Assembly (NCBI RefSeq): GCF_033095965.1
Contig: NZ_AP026801.1
Coordinates: forward strand, 1,322,001-1,386,000
Origin: Xylocopilactobacillus apis
GTDB lineage: Bacteria; Bacillota; Bacilli; Lactobacillales; Lactobacillaceae
DNA length: 64,000 bases
Direction of reading: 5' to 3'
Part shown: piece by piece, positions 56,132-64,000 of the stretch
Layout: each line of letters opens with the position of its first letter
Numbering within the stretch: the first letter of the stretch is position 1
Program-made: the position numbers and the translations under genes
Notes under the pieces: generated by a model
The model's database searches: none
What the model was told of the DNA's origin: nothing
Seen by the model: the letters and a program-made list of their open reading frames with translations, nothing else

Positions 56132-58774
56132 TTATTTTAAATCTGCAATAATTTTTGCAGCTTGATCAACCGCATCTTGAATTAATGAAGTCTCTTTGCC
56201 ACCGGCGACTGCCATTAATTGATTGCCACCGCCACGGCCGCCAAAAATTTCAGCAAATGAACCAATCACTGTTTTCGCATTAACCTCATCACTCGCTTTA
56301 TCTTTAGCAAATGCCAACAATAACGAAGATTTCCCGTTTTTATTGCTGCCAATTACTAAAATATCTGAAATTTTCTGATTGCGCCAACGGTCTGCTATTT
56401 CCCGCATTTCTTTAGGATCAAGATTGGGAATAATTCCCGCTGTATAAGCAAATCTTCCAGATTCCTTAACATTTTTAAAAAGATTCTTAGCTGCGTCATT
56501 AGCATGTTTTTCTTTTAACTCTGCTAATTCTTTTTGGGCTGCTTTAAATTCGTTTTTTAAATTAGCAGTTTTCTCAGCTGCTTCACTTAATTTAACAACC
56601 CCAACTTCCTTCATCACAGATTTAATTTGATTTTCTTCATTTAACAGATAGTCGTATAACCCATCTCCAGTTAAAGCAACAATTCTTCTAACCCCGGATC
56701 CGATCCCTGTAGACTCAGTAATCTTAAACATTCCAATTTCAGAAGTATTGCTGACATGATCTCCGCCGCAAAGCTGAGTAGAATAATCGCCTGCTTTTAC
56801 AACTCTGACAACATCTCCGTATTTCTCAGAGAAAAGTGCAACAGCTCCTGAATCAATTGCCTGTTGATAAGGCATTTCTTGCGCAGTTACTGGTAAATTA
56901 GCGAAAATTTTCTCATTAACAATTTTTTCAACCTGCAAAATTTGATCATCAGTTAACTTCTCGTCACTAGTGAAATCAAACCTAAGATAATCTGGTGCAA
57001 CAAGTGAGCCTGCCTGATGACTGCCTGATCCCAAAACATCACGTAATGCTTCATCAACTAAATGAGTTGCCGTATGATTTCTTTTTATTCTTTCATTTCG
57101 AACAGCATCTACTTTTAAATGATATTCTTCACCGACCTTTAGTTGACCGAAAACTTCAAGATAATGCAAATTTTGACCATTTGGTGCATGCTTTGTGTCA
57201 TTAACGTTGGCAACAAGCTGACCGCTTTGATCATAAATCCAGCCAGTATCTCCGACTTGACCTCCCATTTCGGCATAAAAAGGAGTTTGATCAAAAATTG
57301 CCATTGCTTCTCCATCATTAACCGATTCAACTTTTTGATCATTTTGTAATAAAAGATTTAAAGAACAATTAGTTACATCAAGTTGAGTATATCCCAAATA
57401 TTTGCTTTCTTTTTTATAATTAAGCAAATCTAAATTTTGAGTTCCCATCGAAACTTTGACGCCTCTAGCTTTACGTGCTCGTTCTTTTTGCTGTGTCATT
57501 TCCTTTTGATAGCCGTCAAGATCAATGTTAATGCCCGATTCAGCAGCGTATTCCTGAGTCAACTCAACCGGAAATCCGTAAGTATCAAACAACTTAAATG
57601 CATCTTGACCAGAAATCATTTTATTTTCTTGAACCTTAGGTGATGAAATTACTGAATTTAACAGTTTTAATCCATCATTCAATGTTCCCGCAAATTTAGC
57701 TTCTTCACGGTTGACCACTTCTTTAATTCTTGTCAAATTAGTAGTCAGATCAGGGTAATAAGATTTCATAATTTGAGCAACTGTCGGGGTTAGATCTGCC
57801 AAGAAAGTATGCTCGATACCAAGCTTTTGACCATTAAGCACTGCCCGTCGTAATAAACGTCTTAATACGTACCCTCGTCCCGAATTTGATGGTTCTGCAC
57901 CGTCACTAATTGCAAAAGAGAGCGTTCGAATATGATCAGCAATTATTTTGAAAGAAGAATCAACTTTTTGGTCGCTGCCATATTTATAACTCGTAAATTT
58001 CTCGATTTCATGAATAATGGGTAGGAAAAGATCTGTTTCATAATTGGTATGAGCGTGCTGAAAAACAGAAACAACACGTTCAAGTCCCATTCCTGTATCA
58101 ATATTTTTATGAGGCTGTTCAACGTATGTACCATCAGGTAAATGATTTAATTCTGAGAAAACAATGTTCCAAATCTCTAAATATCTTTCGTTTTCACCAC
58201 CAGGATAATTTTGAGGATCATCTTCAGCTACGTTATTAAACTCTTGCCCGCGATCAAAGAAAACTTCAGTATCTGGCCCTGATGGACCACCACCAATATC
58301 CCAAAAATTATCTTCATCCTTATAAAGATGCTCTTTTTTTACACCAACACTTTGCCACAGTTCATATGCATCATGATCTTTAGGATAAACTGTTATATAT
58401 AAATCTTTCGGGTCAAAACCAAACCACTCTGGACTCGTTAAAAGTTCCCATGCCCAAGAAATAGCTTCTTTTTTGAAATAGTCACCAACAGAAAAATTTC
58501 CTAACATTTCAAAGAAGGTTAAGTGCCGGGCCGTTTTTCCAACATTTTCAATATCATTTGTTCTAATACTTTTCTGAGCACTAGTCATGCGAGGATTTGT
58601 CGGAACTACAGTACCATCAAAATATTTCTTCATCGTTGCAACACCAGAGTTTATCCATAACAACGAAGGATCATCTACAGGTACTAAAGATGCACTTGGC
58701 TCAATATCATGGCCCTTAGATTTAAAGAAGTCTAAAAACATTTGTCTAACTTGAGAACTTGTTAATTCTTTCAA
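56132..58774 (-). CDS. alaS: Alanyl-tRNA synthetase
   Basis: An 880-residue class II synthetase: catalytic domain with SLLWINSGVATMKKYFDG (~32), editing domain with HTATHLVDEALR (~563) and CGGDHVSNTSEIG (~664), then a coiled-coil linker and a C-terminal DHHA1 domain (GGRGGGNQLMAVAGG). It charges tRNA-Ala and clears mischarged Ser/Gly. The gene lies 16 bases after the FGE-like gene in a long operon, so no T-box leader precedes it directly. The usual follower ireB is missing here. Confidence 0.96.
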   Translation of the reverse strand: MKELTSSQVRQMFLDFFKSKGHDIEPSASLVPVDDPSLLWINSGVATMKKYFDGTVVPTNPRMTSAQKSIRTNDIENVGKTARHLTFFEMLGNFSVGDYFKKEAISWAWELLTSPEWFGFDPKDLYITVYPKDHDAYELWQSVGVKKEHLYKDEDNFWDIGGGPSGPDTEVFFDRGQEFNNVAEDDPQNYPGGENERYLEIWNIVFSELNHLPDGTYVEQPHKNIDTGMGLERVVSVFQHAHTNYETDLFLPIIHEIEKFTSYKYGSDQKVDSSFKIIADHIRTLSFAISDGAEPSNSGRGYVLRRLLRRAVLNGQKLGIEHTFLADLTPTVAQIMKSYYPDLTTNLTRIKEVVNREEAKFAGTLNDGLKLLNSVISSPKVQENKMISGQDAFKLFDTYGFPVELTQEYAAESGINIDLDGYQKEMTQQKERARKARGVKVSMGTQNLDLLNYKKESKYLGYTQLDVTNCSLNLLLQNDQKVESVNDGEAMAIFDQTPFYAEMGGQVGDTGWIYDQSGQLVANVNDTKHAPNGQNLHYLEVFGQLKVGEEYHLKVDAVRNERIKRNHTATHLVDEALRDVLGSGSHQAGSLVAPDYLRFDFTSDEKLTDDQILQVEKIVNEKIFANLPVTAQEMPYQQAIDSGAVALFSEKYGDVVRVVKAGDYSTQLCGGDHVSNTSEIGMFKITESTGIGSGVRRIVALTGDGLYDYLLNEENQIKSVMKEVGVVKLSEAAEKTANLKNEFKAAQKELAELKEKHANDAAKNLFKNVKESGRFAYTAGIIPNLDPKEMREIADRWRNQKISDILVIGSNKNGKSSLLLAFAKDKASDEVNAKTVIGSFAEIFGGRGGGNQLMAVAGGKETSLIQDAVDQAAKIIADLK

Positions 58775-58790
58775 AAATATATACCTCTAA

Positions 58791-59774
58791 CTAATCAATT
58801 TTAATTCTTATAACCGGCCGATATTCCATTTCCCATTCTTCAATTGGCTTTTTAAAGTAATCATGAACAGGAACAAAACCACTATCAAAAAAACTAGCAT
58901 ACTTTATGTATTTAGTTAAGTAGCCTTCTGGTAAAACCACACCATCCATAAAACGAAATGGATTATCAGTCATTAGATAGTTATCATCATCTTTTCTTAT
59001 TTTTATTCCAAACTGATTCGGAAGATAATACAAACGATCTACGGTTTGCGGATCAAGTGAATTTCCCCAAGGAAAGAAAGTATTAGCACCACCGCTTTTT
59101 ATGTAATAATATTCTCGTGCATCAATAAAATTAACTCCTCTTTTAGAAAAGTTTTCCATTAATTGATCGGGATGCAGAATACTTTTTTTAAAAACTTGGG
59201 CAACTTTTTCTAATGAATTTTCCCGCCAAAAAAAATGTGCCGTTTCTTTTTTAGTCTTAAAAAATTCTGCCAGCTCTGATTGAAATTTATTATTAACAAC
59301 GGTTGAAATAATTTTTCTTCCATCATACATATTATAATATCCAACTGGAGTTCCGCTTACTGGTAACGCGGTTACTGATACAAGCATTGGATCAATTCTA
59401 TAAGTATCACTTCGATTAACCGTGTATTTGTATGCGTAATCAAAAAATTTATGATATTGAGATTCTTTAACTTTAAGTTCTTTACTGCCGTCATTAATTG
59501 CAAAAAGAAGTTGATTCTTCTTAGTAAAAAGATCCCGATCATAGCTCATTTGAAATTCTTTGATCCCAGGAACAAAAACATATCTTAAACCATCAATAAC
59601 TACCTCACAAAGTGTCATCTGCTGATTCATAAAACGATGTTCAACCTGTTTAATTTCTTGAATTTCACTTAAAGGACTAACAAAATATCGTAAGATCTGC
59701 TGAAAGTTCTTTAATTGTAAATCAGGTGCTAAATCATACCAAACGTCACTGTAAAGAGTCTTAAGCTCTTTCAC
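58791..59774 (-). CDS. Uncharacterised protein with weak FGE/C-type-lectin-like features
   Basis: A soluble 327-residue protein of unknown family between the helicase gene (overlap 14 bases) and alaS. The C-terminal part has VNFIDAREYYYIKSG, then FFPWGNSLD, then LYYLPNQFGIKI. This order recalls formylglycine-generating-enzyme domains (W/NxxA..YPWGN..PNxFGLYDM), but the catalytic cysteines of FGE are not seen. If homologous, it is a non-catalytic binding fold. No membrane helices or signal peptide. Its function cannot be stated. Confidence 0.6.
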   Translation of the reverse strand: MKELKTLYSDVWYDLAPDLQLKNFQQILRYFVSPLSEIQEIKQVEHRFMNQQMTLCEVVIDGLRYVFVPGIKEFQMSYDRDLFTKKNQLLFAINDGSKELKVKESQYHKFFDYAYKYTVNRSDTYRIDPMLVSVTALPVSGTPVGYYNMYDGRKIISTVVNNKFQSELAEFFKTKKETAHFFWRENSLEKVAQVFKKSILHPDQLMENFSKRGVNFIDAREYYYIKSGGANTFFPWGNSLDPQTVDRLYYLPNQFGIKIRKDDDNYLMTDNPFRFMDGVVLPEGYLTKYIKYASFFDSGFVPVHDYFKKPIEEWEMEYRPVIRIKID

Positions 59775-61062
59775 TCTGCCCCTTCTTTCTCATCTGTCTT
59801 TTACCATAAGACTTAATTCGGTGTTTATACCCTGGTTTTATCTTACGCATTCTAGAAGGAATTACCACATCATAATGCTTATTTTTACTAAATTGATCTT
59901 GATGTTTTTTTCGACGATTACGACGATCAATTTTAAGCAATTCACCCTTTGATAACCTGACTTCTTGGAATTTAATGCCTTTTGCTTCAAGTTCTTTAAT
60001 CTTGGTTTCATCCCGATGAAATAGAGTAATTGCGGTCCCTTTTTGTCCCATGCGGGCTGTTCTTCCAACTCGATGAATAAAATATTCGAGATTATCAGGA
60101 ATATCATCATTAACTACTAAACTAATTCCAGGAATATCAATTCCTCGTGCTGCTAAATCGGTCGAAACGACAAAATTGTAATCCAGATGAAGAACTTTCT
60201 TCATTATTTGATGACGTCGACGACTTGGTAAATCACCATGAATTTGAGCGATATTTAATCCTTTTTCACTCAAAAATTGATAAATTTCTTCAACTCTCTT
60301 CTTAGTATTAGCAAAAATAAACACAAGGTATTCAGTTTTTCTAGTAATTAGGCGATAAATTAACTCTTCATTTGACAGCGATCGTGTTGATATCAAGTAA
60401 TTATTAACATTTTCATTAATAACTTTATGGTTAGGAACTTCTTTCAGCTCAACATCTCCATGAAGATATTTTTTTATCATTACTTGAAGCTGTTGATTGA
60501 TAGTTGCCGAAAACAGCATAATTTGATGATCTTTGGGCAAACCTTCCAATATTATATTTAAATCTTTGGCATTGCCTAAATCCATTGACATATCAGCTTC
60601 GTCAATTACCAAAGAAACAAATGAACTGTAATTTGCCCTTAAACTATTCATTAACTCAACGGTTCGTCCGGGAGTTCCGATAATAATTTGGGGGTGATTG
60701 TTTTCAATTTTTGTCTGAAGTCTGCTTACTTCTTTTCCGCCAATTAAAAGTTGAATTTTAGCTTGTTCAGGCAGTAATTTATTCAGCGCTTCTGCCATTG
60801 AATATAATTGTTCAGCTAACTCTCGACTAGGCGAAATAATTACTGTTTGAATTTGTTTACTACTAAAATCGAGATTATTAAAAATCGGTAACAAAAAAGC
60901 GTGACTTTTGCCACTGCCAGTTTCCGACATTCCAATCACGTTTTTCTTCTTTAACGCACTAAAAAAAATTCGTTCCTGAACTTTAGTTGGCTTTTTAAAC
61001 CCTAGATTCTCAATTGCCGATAGTATTTCTGGCTTAAAATTATAAGCTGCAAAAGCTGACAT
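59761..61062 (-). CDS. DEAD-box RNA helicase (CshB-like)
   Basis: A 433-residue helicase with a Q-motif (GFKKPTKVQ, ~22), motif I SETGSGKS (~46), motif II IDEAD (~154), SAT (~185) and motif VI HRVGRTARMG (~333). A short basic C-terminal tail (RRNRRKKHQD and KSYGKRQMRKKG) probably aids RNA binding. This resembles B. subtilis CshB, which acts in cold adaptation and mRNA or ribosome remodelling. It is encoded between nrnA and an unknown gene in the yajC–zwf–nrnA–alaS run. Confidence 0.92.
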   Translation of the reverse strand: MSAFAAYNFKPEILSAIENLGFKKPTKVQERIFFSALKKKNVIGMSETGSGKSHAFLLPIFNNLDFSSKQIQTVIISPSRELAEQLYSMAEALNKLLPEQAKIQLLIGGKEVSRLQTKIENNHPQIIIGTPGRTVELMNSLRANYSSFVSLVIDEADMSMDLGNAKDLNIILEGLPKDHQIMLFSATINQQLQVMIKKYLHGDVELKEVPNHKVINENVNNYLISTRSLSNEELIYRLITRKTEYLVFIFANTKKRVEEIYQFLSEKGLNIAQIHGDLPSRRRHQIMKKVLHLDYNFVVSTDLAARGIDIPGISLVVNDDIPDNLEYFIHRVGRTARMGQKGTAITLFHRDETKIKELEAKGIKFQEVRLSKGELLKIDRRNRRKKHQDQFSKNKHYDVVIPSRMRKIKPGYKHRIKSYGKRQMRKKGQSERA

Positions 61063-61075
61063 TTTATGATCTTTA

Positions 61076-62026
61076 TTATTTATAATTCTCTACCGTTCTT
61101 TCTAATTCTTTATAAATTTGTGATAATTCACGTTCATCTTCTGCATCTGCACCTGAGGCTAAAACATGCCCGCCTCCATGATGATTTTTGGCAATCTCAT
61201 TAATCGGCGCATCTTTTGAACGTAAATGGACTCTAAAAGATAAATCCCTTTTTTGAACAAAAATAACCCACGCCTTAACATTTGAAAGGTGACCGGGAAC
61301 AGATACTACCGTATGAGCTTGATCCATATTTAATTGATACTCACGCAAAGTATCGAGATAAATAATTGCCATTGCCGCTCCACTCGGACTAATTGTTAAG
61401 TGTTCTAAAACATACCCCTGTAAACGGCCTTGACCTAATGTAATTTCACTTAGACGGGCAGCAATTTTACTTGCATCAAAATCATGAGTCATTAAATTTG
61501 AAACAACCTCAAATGTATGTGAACTTGCATTTGAATATAAAAATCGTCCAGTATCACCGACAATTCCCGCATAAAGATATCTTGCCGCTTTACTATTAAT
61601 TTTTAGTTCATTTTTTGACTGACTAACTATATCCCATAATACTTCACTTGAACTAGATGCCTCTGGTATAACATATCTGACATCACCATATTGATCATCA
61701 TCTGGATGATGATCAATTTTAACAAGAGCCAAACCTTGATTATATCGTTCATCATCAATTCGAGGGGTATTAGCTGTATCTGTAACAATCACCAAAGAAT
61801 TAGCAAAATCTTGATCTGTTAATTCATCCATTTTACCCATCCAGCTCAATGACGATCCGTTAGTCCCCCCAATTTTTATTTGTTTTTGGGGATATGAAAA
61901 TTTTAATATTTCATAAAGACCCAATTGAGAGCCTAAAGCATCCGGATCTGGATGTTGATGACGTAAAACAATAATCTGTTGATGACTTGAAATTAATTTT
62001 AATATTTGTTGCACTTGATCATTCAT
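61076..62026 (-). CDS. DHH/DHHA1 oligoribonuclease/pAp-phosphatase, NrnA-like
   Basis: A bifunctional nanoRNase of about 316 residues with RHQHPDPDALGSQ (~20), VTDTAN (~82), the DHH signature KIDHHPDDD (~106) and a DHHA1 motif GGGHVLASGA (~288). It degrades 2-5-mer RNAs and dephosphorylates pAp. The ATG 62024-62026 follows a GAAGG site; a TTG two codons upstream is less likely. Confidence 0.93.
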   Translation of the reverse strand: MNDQVQQILKLISSHQQIIVLRHQHPDPDALGSQLGLYEILKFSYPQKQIKIGGTNGSSLSWMGKMDELTDQDFANSLVIVTDTANTPRIDDERYNQGLALVKIDHHPDDDQYGDVRYVIPEASSSSEVLWDIVSQSKNELKINSKAARYLYAGIVGDTGRFLYSNASSHTFEVVSNLMTHDFDASKIAARLSEITLGQGRLQGYVLEHLTISPSGAAMAIIYLDTLREYQLNMDQAHTVVSVPGHLSNVKAWVIFVQKRDLSFRVHLRSKDAPINEIAKNHHGGGHVLASGADAEDERELSQIYKELERTVENYK

Positions 62027-62044
62027 GATCAAACCTTCTTTTCC

Positions 62045-63499
62045 TTAACCCTGATAGACCCAATAATTTTGATCCCGAGCTACTAATTCATTTGCAGATT
62101 TGGGACCCATTGATCCTGCTTCGTAGAAAAATTCATCACTTAAAGGAGCCTCATTCCAAAAACCAATAATCTGATCAATTAATTTCCAAGAAGCTGATAA
62201 TTCTTGCCATTGAACAAAATTAGTTTTATCACCATTTAAAACATCGTGAACTAGTCGTTGGTATGCCTCTGGCATTTGATGATGTTCAGCATCTTTCAAG
62301 ATCCTCTCCCCTGAAAATTGATCAAGGTTTCTATTATCACCGATAGACTTACCATTATATTTCAAACGATATCCCGAAACCGGATCAATTAAAATCGATA
62401 AGACATCAGACTGAGCCTCACTATAAATCCCGTCTTTTTTTGACTTAAAAACAACGTCAACTCGACTTTGTTTTTGCTTTAACCGTTTACCAGTCCTGAA
62501 ATAAATAGGAACACCATTTAAAATATTATTTTGAATCACAAATTTACCAGCAGCAAAAGTTTCTATTTTTGAATCATCTGAAACCCCTTCTTCTTCACGA
62601 TATCCTAAAAATCCGTTACCCGCTCGATACTGTCCGCGAACAAAATTATTCTTCAACTCTTCTTTAGAAAAATTATTAATACTGGCCAAAACTTGATATT
62701 TGTTGTTAACAAAATCTTTTGGATTTAATGATAATGGCTCCTCCATTGTTAAGAGAGTGATGATTTGAGAGATGTGATTTTGAACCATATCACGCAGCGC
62801 ACCCGAATTTTCATAATAACCCGCTCTTTGTTCGACACCAACTTCTTCGGTCAAAGTAATCTGAATATTACTGATAAATTTATTGTTCCAAACCTCTTTC
62901 AAAATTGGATTAGCAAAGCGCAGAGGAACAATATTTTGAACAATCTCTTTTCCCAGATAATGATCAATTCGATAGATATCATCTTCAGAAAAAGCTTGTT
63001 TAATTTCATCGTTTAATTCTTTTGCACTATCAAAATCATGCCCAAACGGTTTTTCGATAACTAACCGATTAGGATGGTTCGAGTCTAAGAAATCTGAACG
63101 AGCCAAATTTTTGGCAATTGTACCAAATAAAGTTGGCGCCATCGCAAGGTAATAAATCCACGGACCATTAACATTAAATTTTTGGGCTATCTTGCTTGCC
63201 CTTTGTTTTAAAATGTGAAAGTGTTCAACATCATTAACGTCATTTGATTGATAAAAAAAATGTTTTACAAAAGATTGAGTATTTTCATCAGTAGCTCCGT
63301 TAACTTCTTTTATTGAATCCATTACAATATTTTCGTAATATTCATCAGGCCATTCGCGACGAGAAGTTCCAATAACTGCAAAATCTTTTTTTAAAACACC
63401 ATTTAAATACAGTCTAAATAAGGATGGATATAATTTTCTTCTTGCCAGATCACCTGAACCGCCAAAAATAATAAATAATGCTTTGTTTTCTTTTTCCAA
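62045..63499 (-). CDS. zwf: Glucose-6-phosphate 1-dehydrogenase
   Basis: A 484-residue enzyme with FGGSGDLARRKLYPSL (NADP binding, ~12) and the active-site RIDHYLGKE (~177). EKPFGHDFDSA (~148) is also typical. It oxidises glucose-6-phosphate to 6-phosphogluconolactone, giving NADPH and feeding the phosphogluconate pathway. gnd and the lactonase gene are not adjacent. It lies between yajC and nrnA. Confidence 0.96.
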   Translation of the reverse strand: MEKENKALFIIFGGSGDLARRKLYPSLFRLYLNGVLKKDFAVIGTSRREWPDEYYENIVMDSIKEVNGATDENTQSFVKHFFYQSNDVNDVEHFHILKQRASKIAQKFNVNGPWIYYLAMAPTLFGTIAKNLARSDFLDSNHPNRLVIEKPFGHDFDSAKELNDEIKQAFSEDDIYRIDHYLGKEIVQNIVPLRFANPILKEVWNNKFISNIQITLTEEVGVEQRAGYYENSGALRDMVQNHISQIITLLTMEEPLSLNPKDFVNNKYQVLASINNFSKEELKNNFVRGQYRAGNGFLGYREEEGVSDDSKIETFAAGKFVIQNNILNGVPIYFRTGKRLKQKQSRVDVVFKSKKDGIYSEAQSDVLSILIDPVSGYRLKYNGKSIGDNRNLDQFSGERILKDAEHHQMPEAYQRLVHDVLNGDKTNFVQWQELSASWKLIDQIIGFWNEAPLSDEFFYEAGSMGPKSANELVARDQNYWVYQG

Positions 63500-63520
63500 T
63501 TTTCTCTTCCCGACTGGATA

Positions 63521-63937
63521 CTAATCGTTATCTTTAGAAGCTGTTTCTTCGTTCGAATCATCGGAATTTTCTTCAGTTGTTTCTTTAGCTGTATCAGTAT
63601 CTTCTTTTGTATTTAAATGCTCTTTTGGAAATTTATTATTATCAACAATTTGCATAATTGCTCCAAGTTCAAAAGTTAAGAAAATTCCATTAGCATCAAG
63701 AACAAATGTATTCTTGTTTTGATCTACTGAATCAACAACACCATGAAGTCCACTGCGAATAATTACAGCATCACCCTTTTTCACTTTAGAAAGCCGTTCT
63801 TGCTGTTCAGCCATTCTTTTCTTCTGAGGCTTAATTGTGAAAAAGTACATTGCAACAAACATTACAGCAATAAGTACTAACATCATCATTGTAGAACCAC
63901 CACCACTAGCTTTAGCAGCCATTATATTAAAATTCAA
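63521..63937 (-). CDS. yajC: Preprotein translocase subunit YajC
   Basis: A 138-residue protein with one membrane helix (~17-34), then TIKPQKKRMAEQQERLSKVKKGDAVIIRSG (two parts) and an acidic, Thr/Asp/Glu-rich tail. YajC associates with SecDF in the Sec translocon. The start is taken as TTG 63935-63937 because AGAGGA stands at the right distance; the in-frame ATG five codons later is too far from it. It is the first visible gene of the yajC–alaS run. Confidence 0.9.
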   Translation of the reverse strand: MNFNIMAAKASGGGSTMMMLVLIAVMFVAMYFFTIKPQKKRMAEQQERLSKVKKGDAVIIRSGLHGVVDSVDQNKNTFVLDANGIFLTFELGAIMQIVDNNKFPKEHLNTKEDTDTAKETTEENSDDSNEETASKDND

Positions 63938-64000
63938 TTTAAATCCTCTTTTCTTTCTATATAACTAAATAACTAAAAATTTTTAGCATTCTTTTTGTTA

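Noticed and set aside
56995-57349. Several 60-70 residue ORFs antisense to alaS
   Set aside because: They overlap a well-conserved gene and lack ribosome binding sites.

Overview
The window is AT-rich DNA from a low-GC Gram-positive bacterium, most likely a member of the Lactobacillaceae. Pointers are the gene content and order (IreB–RuvX–DUF1292–CvpA–MutS2, FtsK–YmfF–YmfH–RodZ-like–PgsA, PepO, a DUF6483-like protein, a secreted protein with SLAP-like repeats), strong AGGAGG-type ribosome binding sites and frequent TTG/GTG starts. The genus cannot be fixed from sequence alone. Most genes lie on the minus strand, as expected for one replichore arm.

Layout. 1–370: start of a BglG-type antiterminator cut by the window edge, with a candidate CcpA site. 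873–4693: three-gene operon of a fused permease/solute-binding protein (OpuC/EgtU family), its ATPase and a glutathione-reductase-like flavoenzyme. 4760–8920: DUF6483-like protein, guaC–purA, and divergent purB. 8965–14996: a LytTR two-component locus (ABC exporter, response regulator, a 47-residue glycine-zipper peptide, a small membrane protein, histidine kinase and a 75-residue target ORF) with a decayed zeta-toxin gene in the middle. 15075–19690: LafB-like glycosyltransferase, hydroxyacid dehydrogenase/amidohydrolase pair, two small anchored proteins, and a toxin–antitoxin remnant. 19777–23730: mutS2–cvpA–DUF1292–ruvX–ireB. 24216–30646: thrB, quinone oxidoreductase and amino-acid permease, smpB/rnr, secG. 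30706–36311: serA/serC, pepO and the SLAP-like protein. 36450–42401: two GT2 enzymes and a heterodimeric ABC exporter. 42461–48849: pgsA, RodZ-like, ymfH (frameshifted), ymfF, ftsK. 48933–53670: DUF1149, trmL, AI-2E-type permease, orphan PTS IIA(Gut)-like protein, MFS and AEC transporters. 53774–63937: LTA-synthase-like protein, then yajC–zwf–nrnA–DEAD-box helicase–FGE-like protein–alaS.

The most distinctive part is 8965–14996. Two near-identical direct-repeat boxes (9-mer, 12-nt spacer, 9-mer, ACGTTRAT-like core) sit in front of the ABC/response-regulator/peptide operon and in the divergent promoter region of the histidine kinase and a small plus-strand ORF. Repeats of this geometry are what LytTR regulators of the PlnC/ComE type bind, so the locus looks like a self-regulated peptide-signalling or bacteriocin-like module of unrecognised type.

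A second theme is gene decay. The zeta-toxin gene, a RelE/YafQ-like toxin remnant and ymfH are broken, and two other genes (the anchored protein at 18641–19266 and the AEC transporter) have good ribosome binding sites and ATG codons out of frame by one base in short homopolymers. These may be real mutations or assembly errors. Function calls rest on motif recognition only; no database search was possible.
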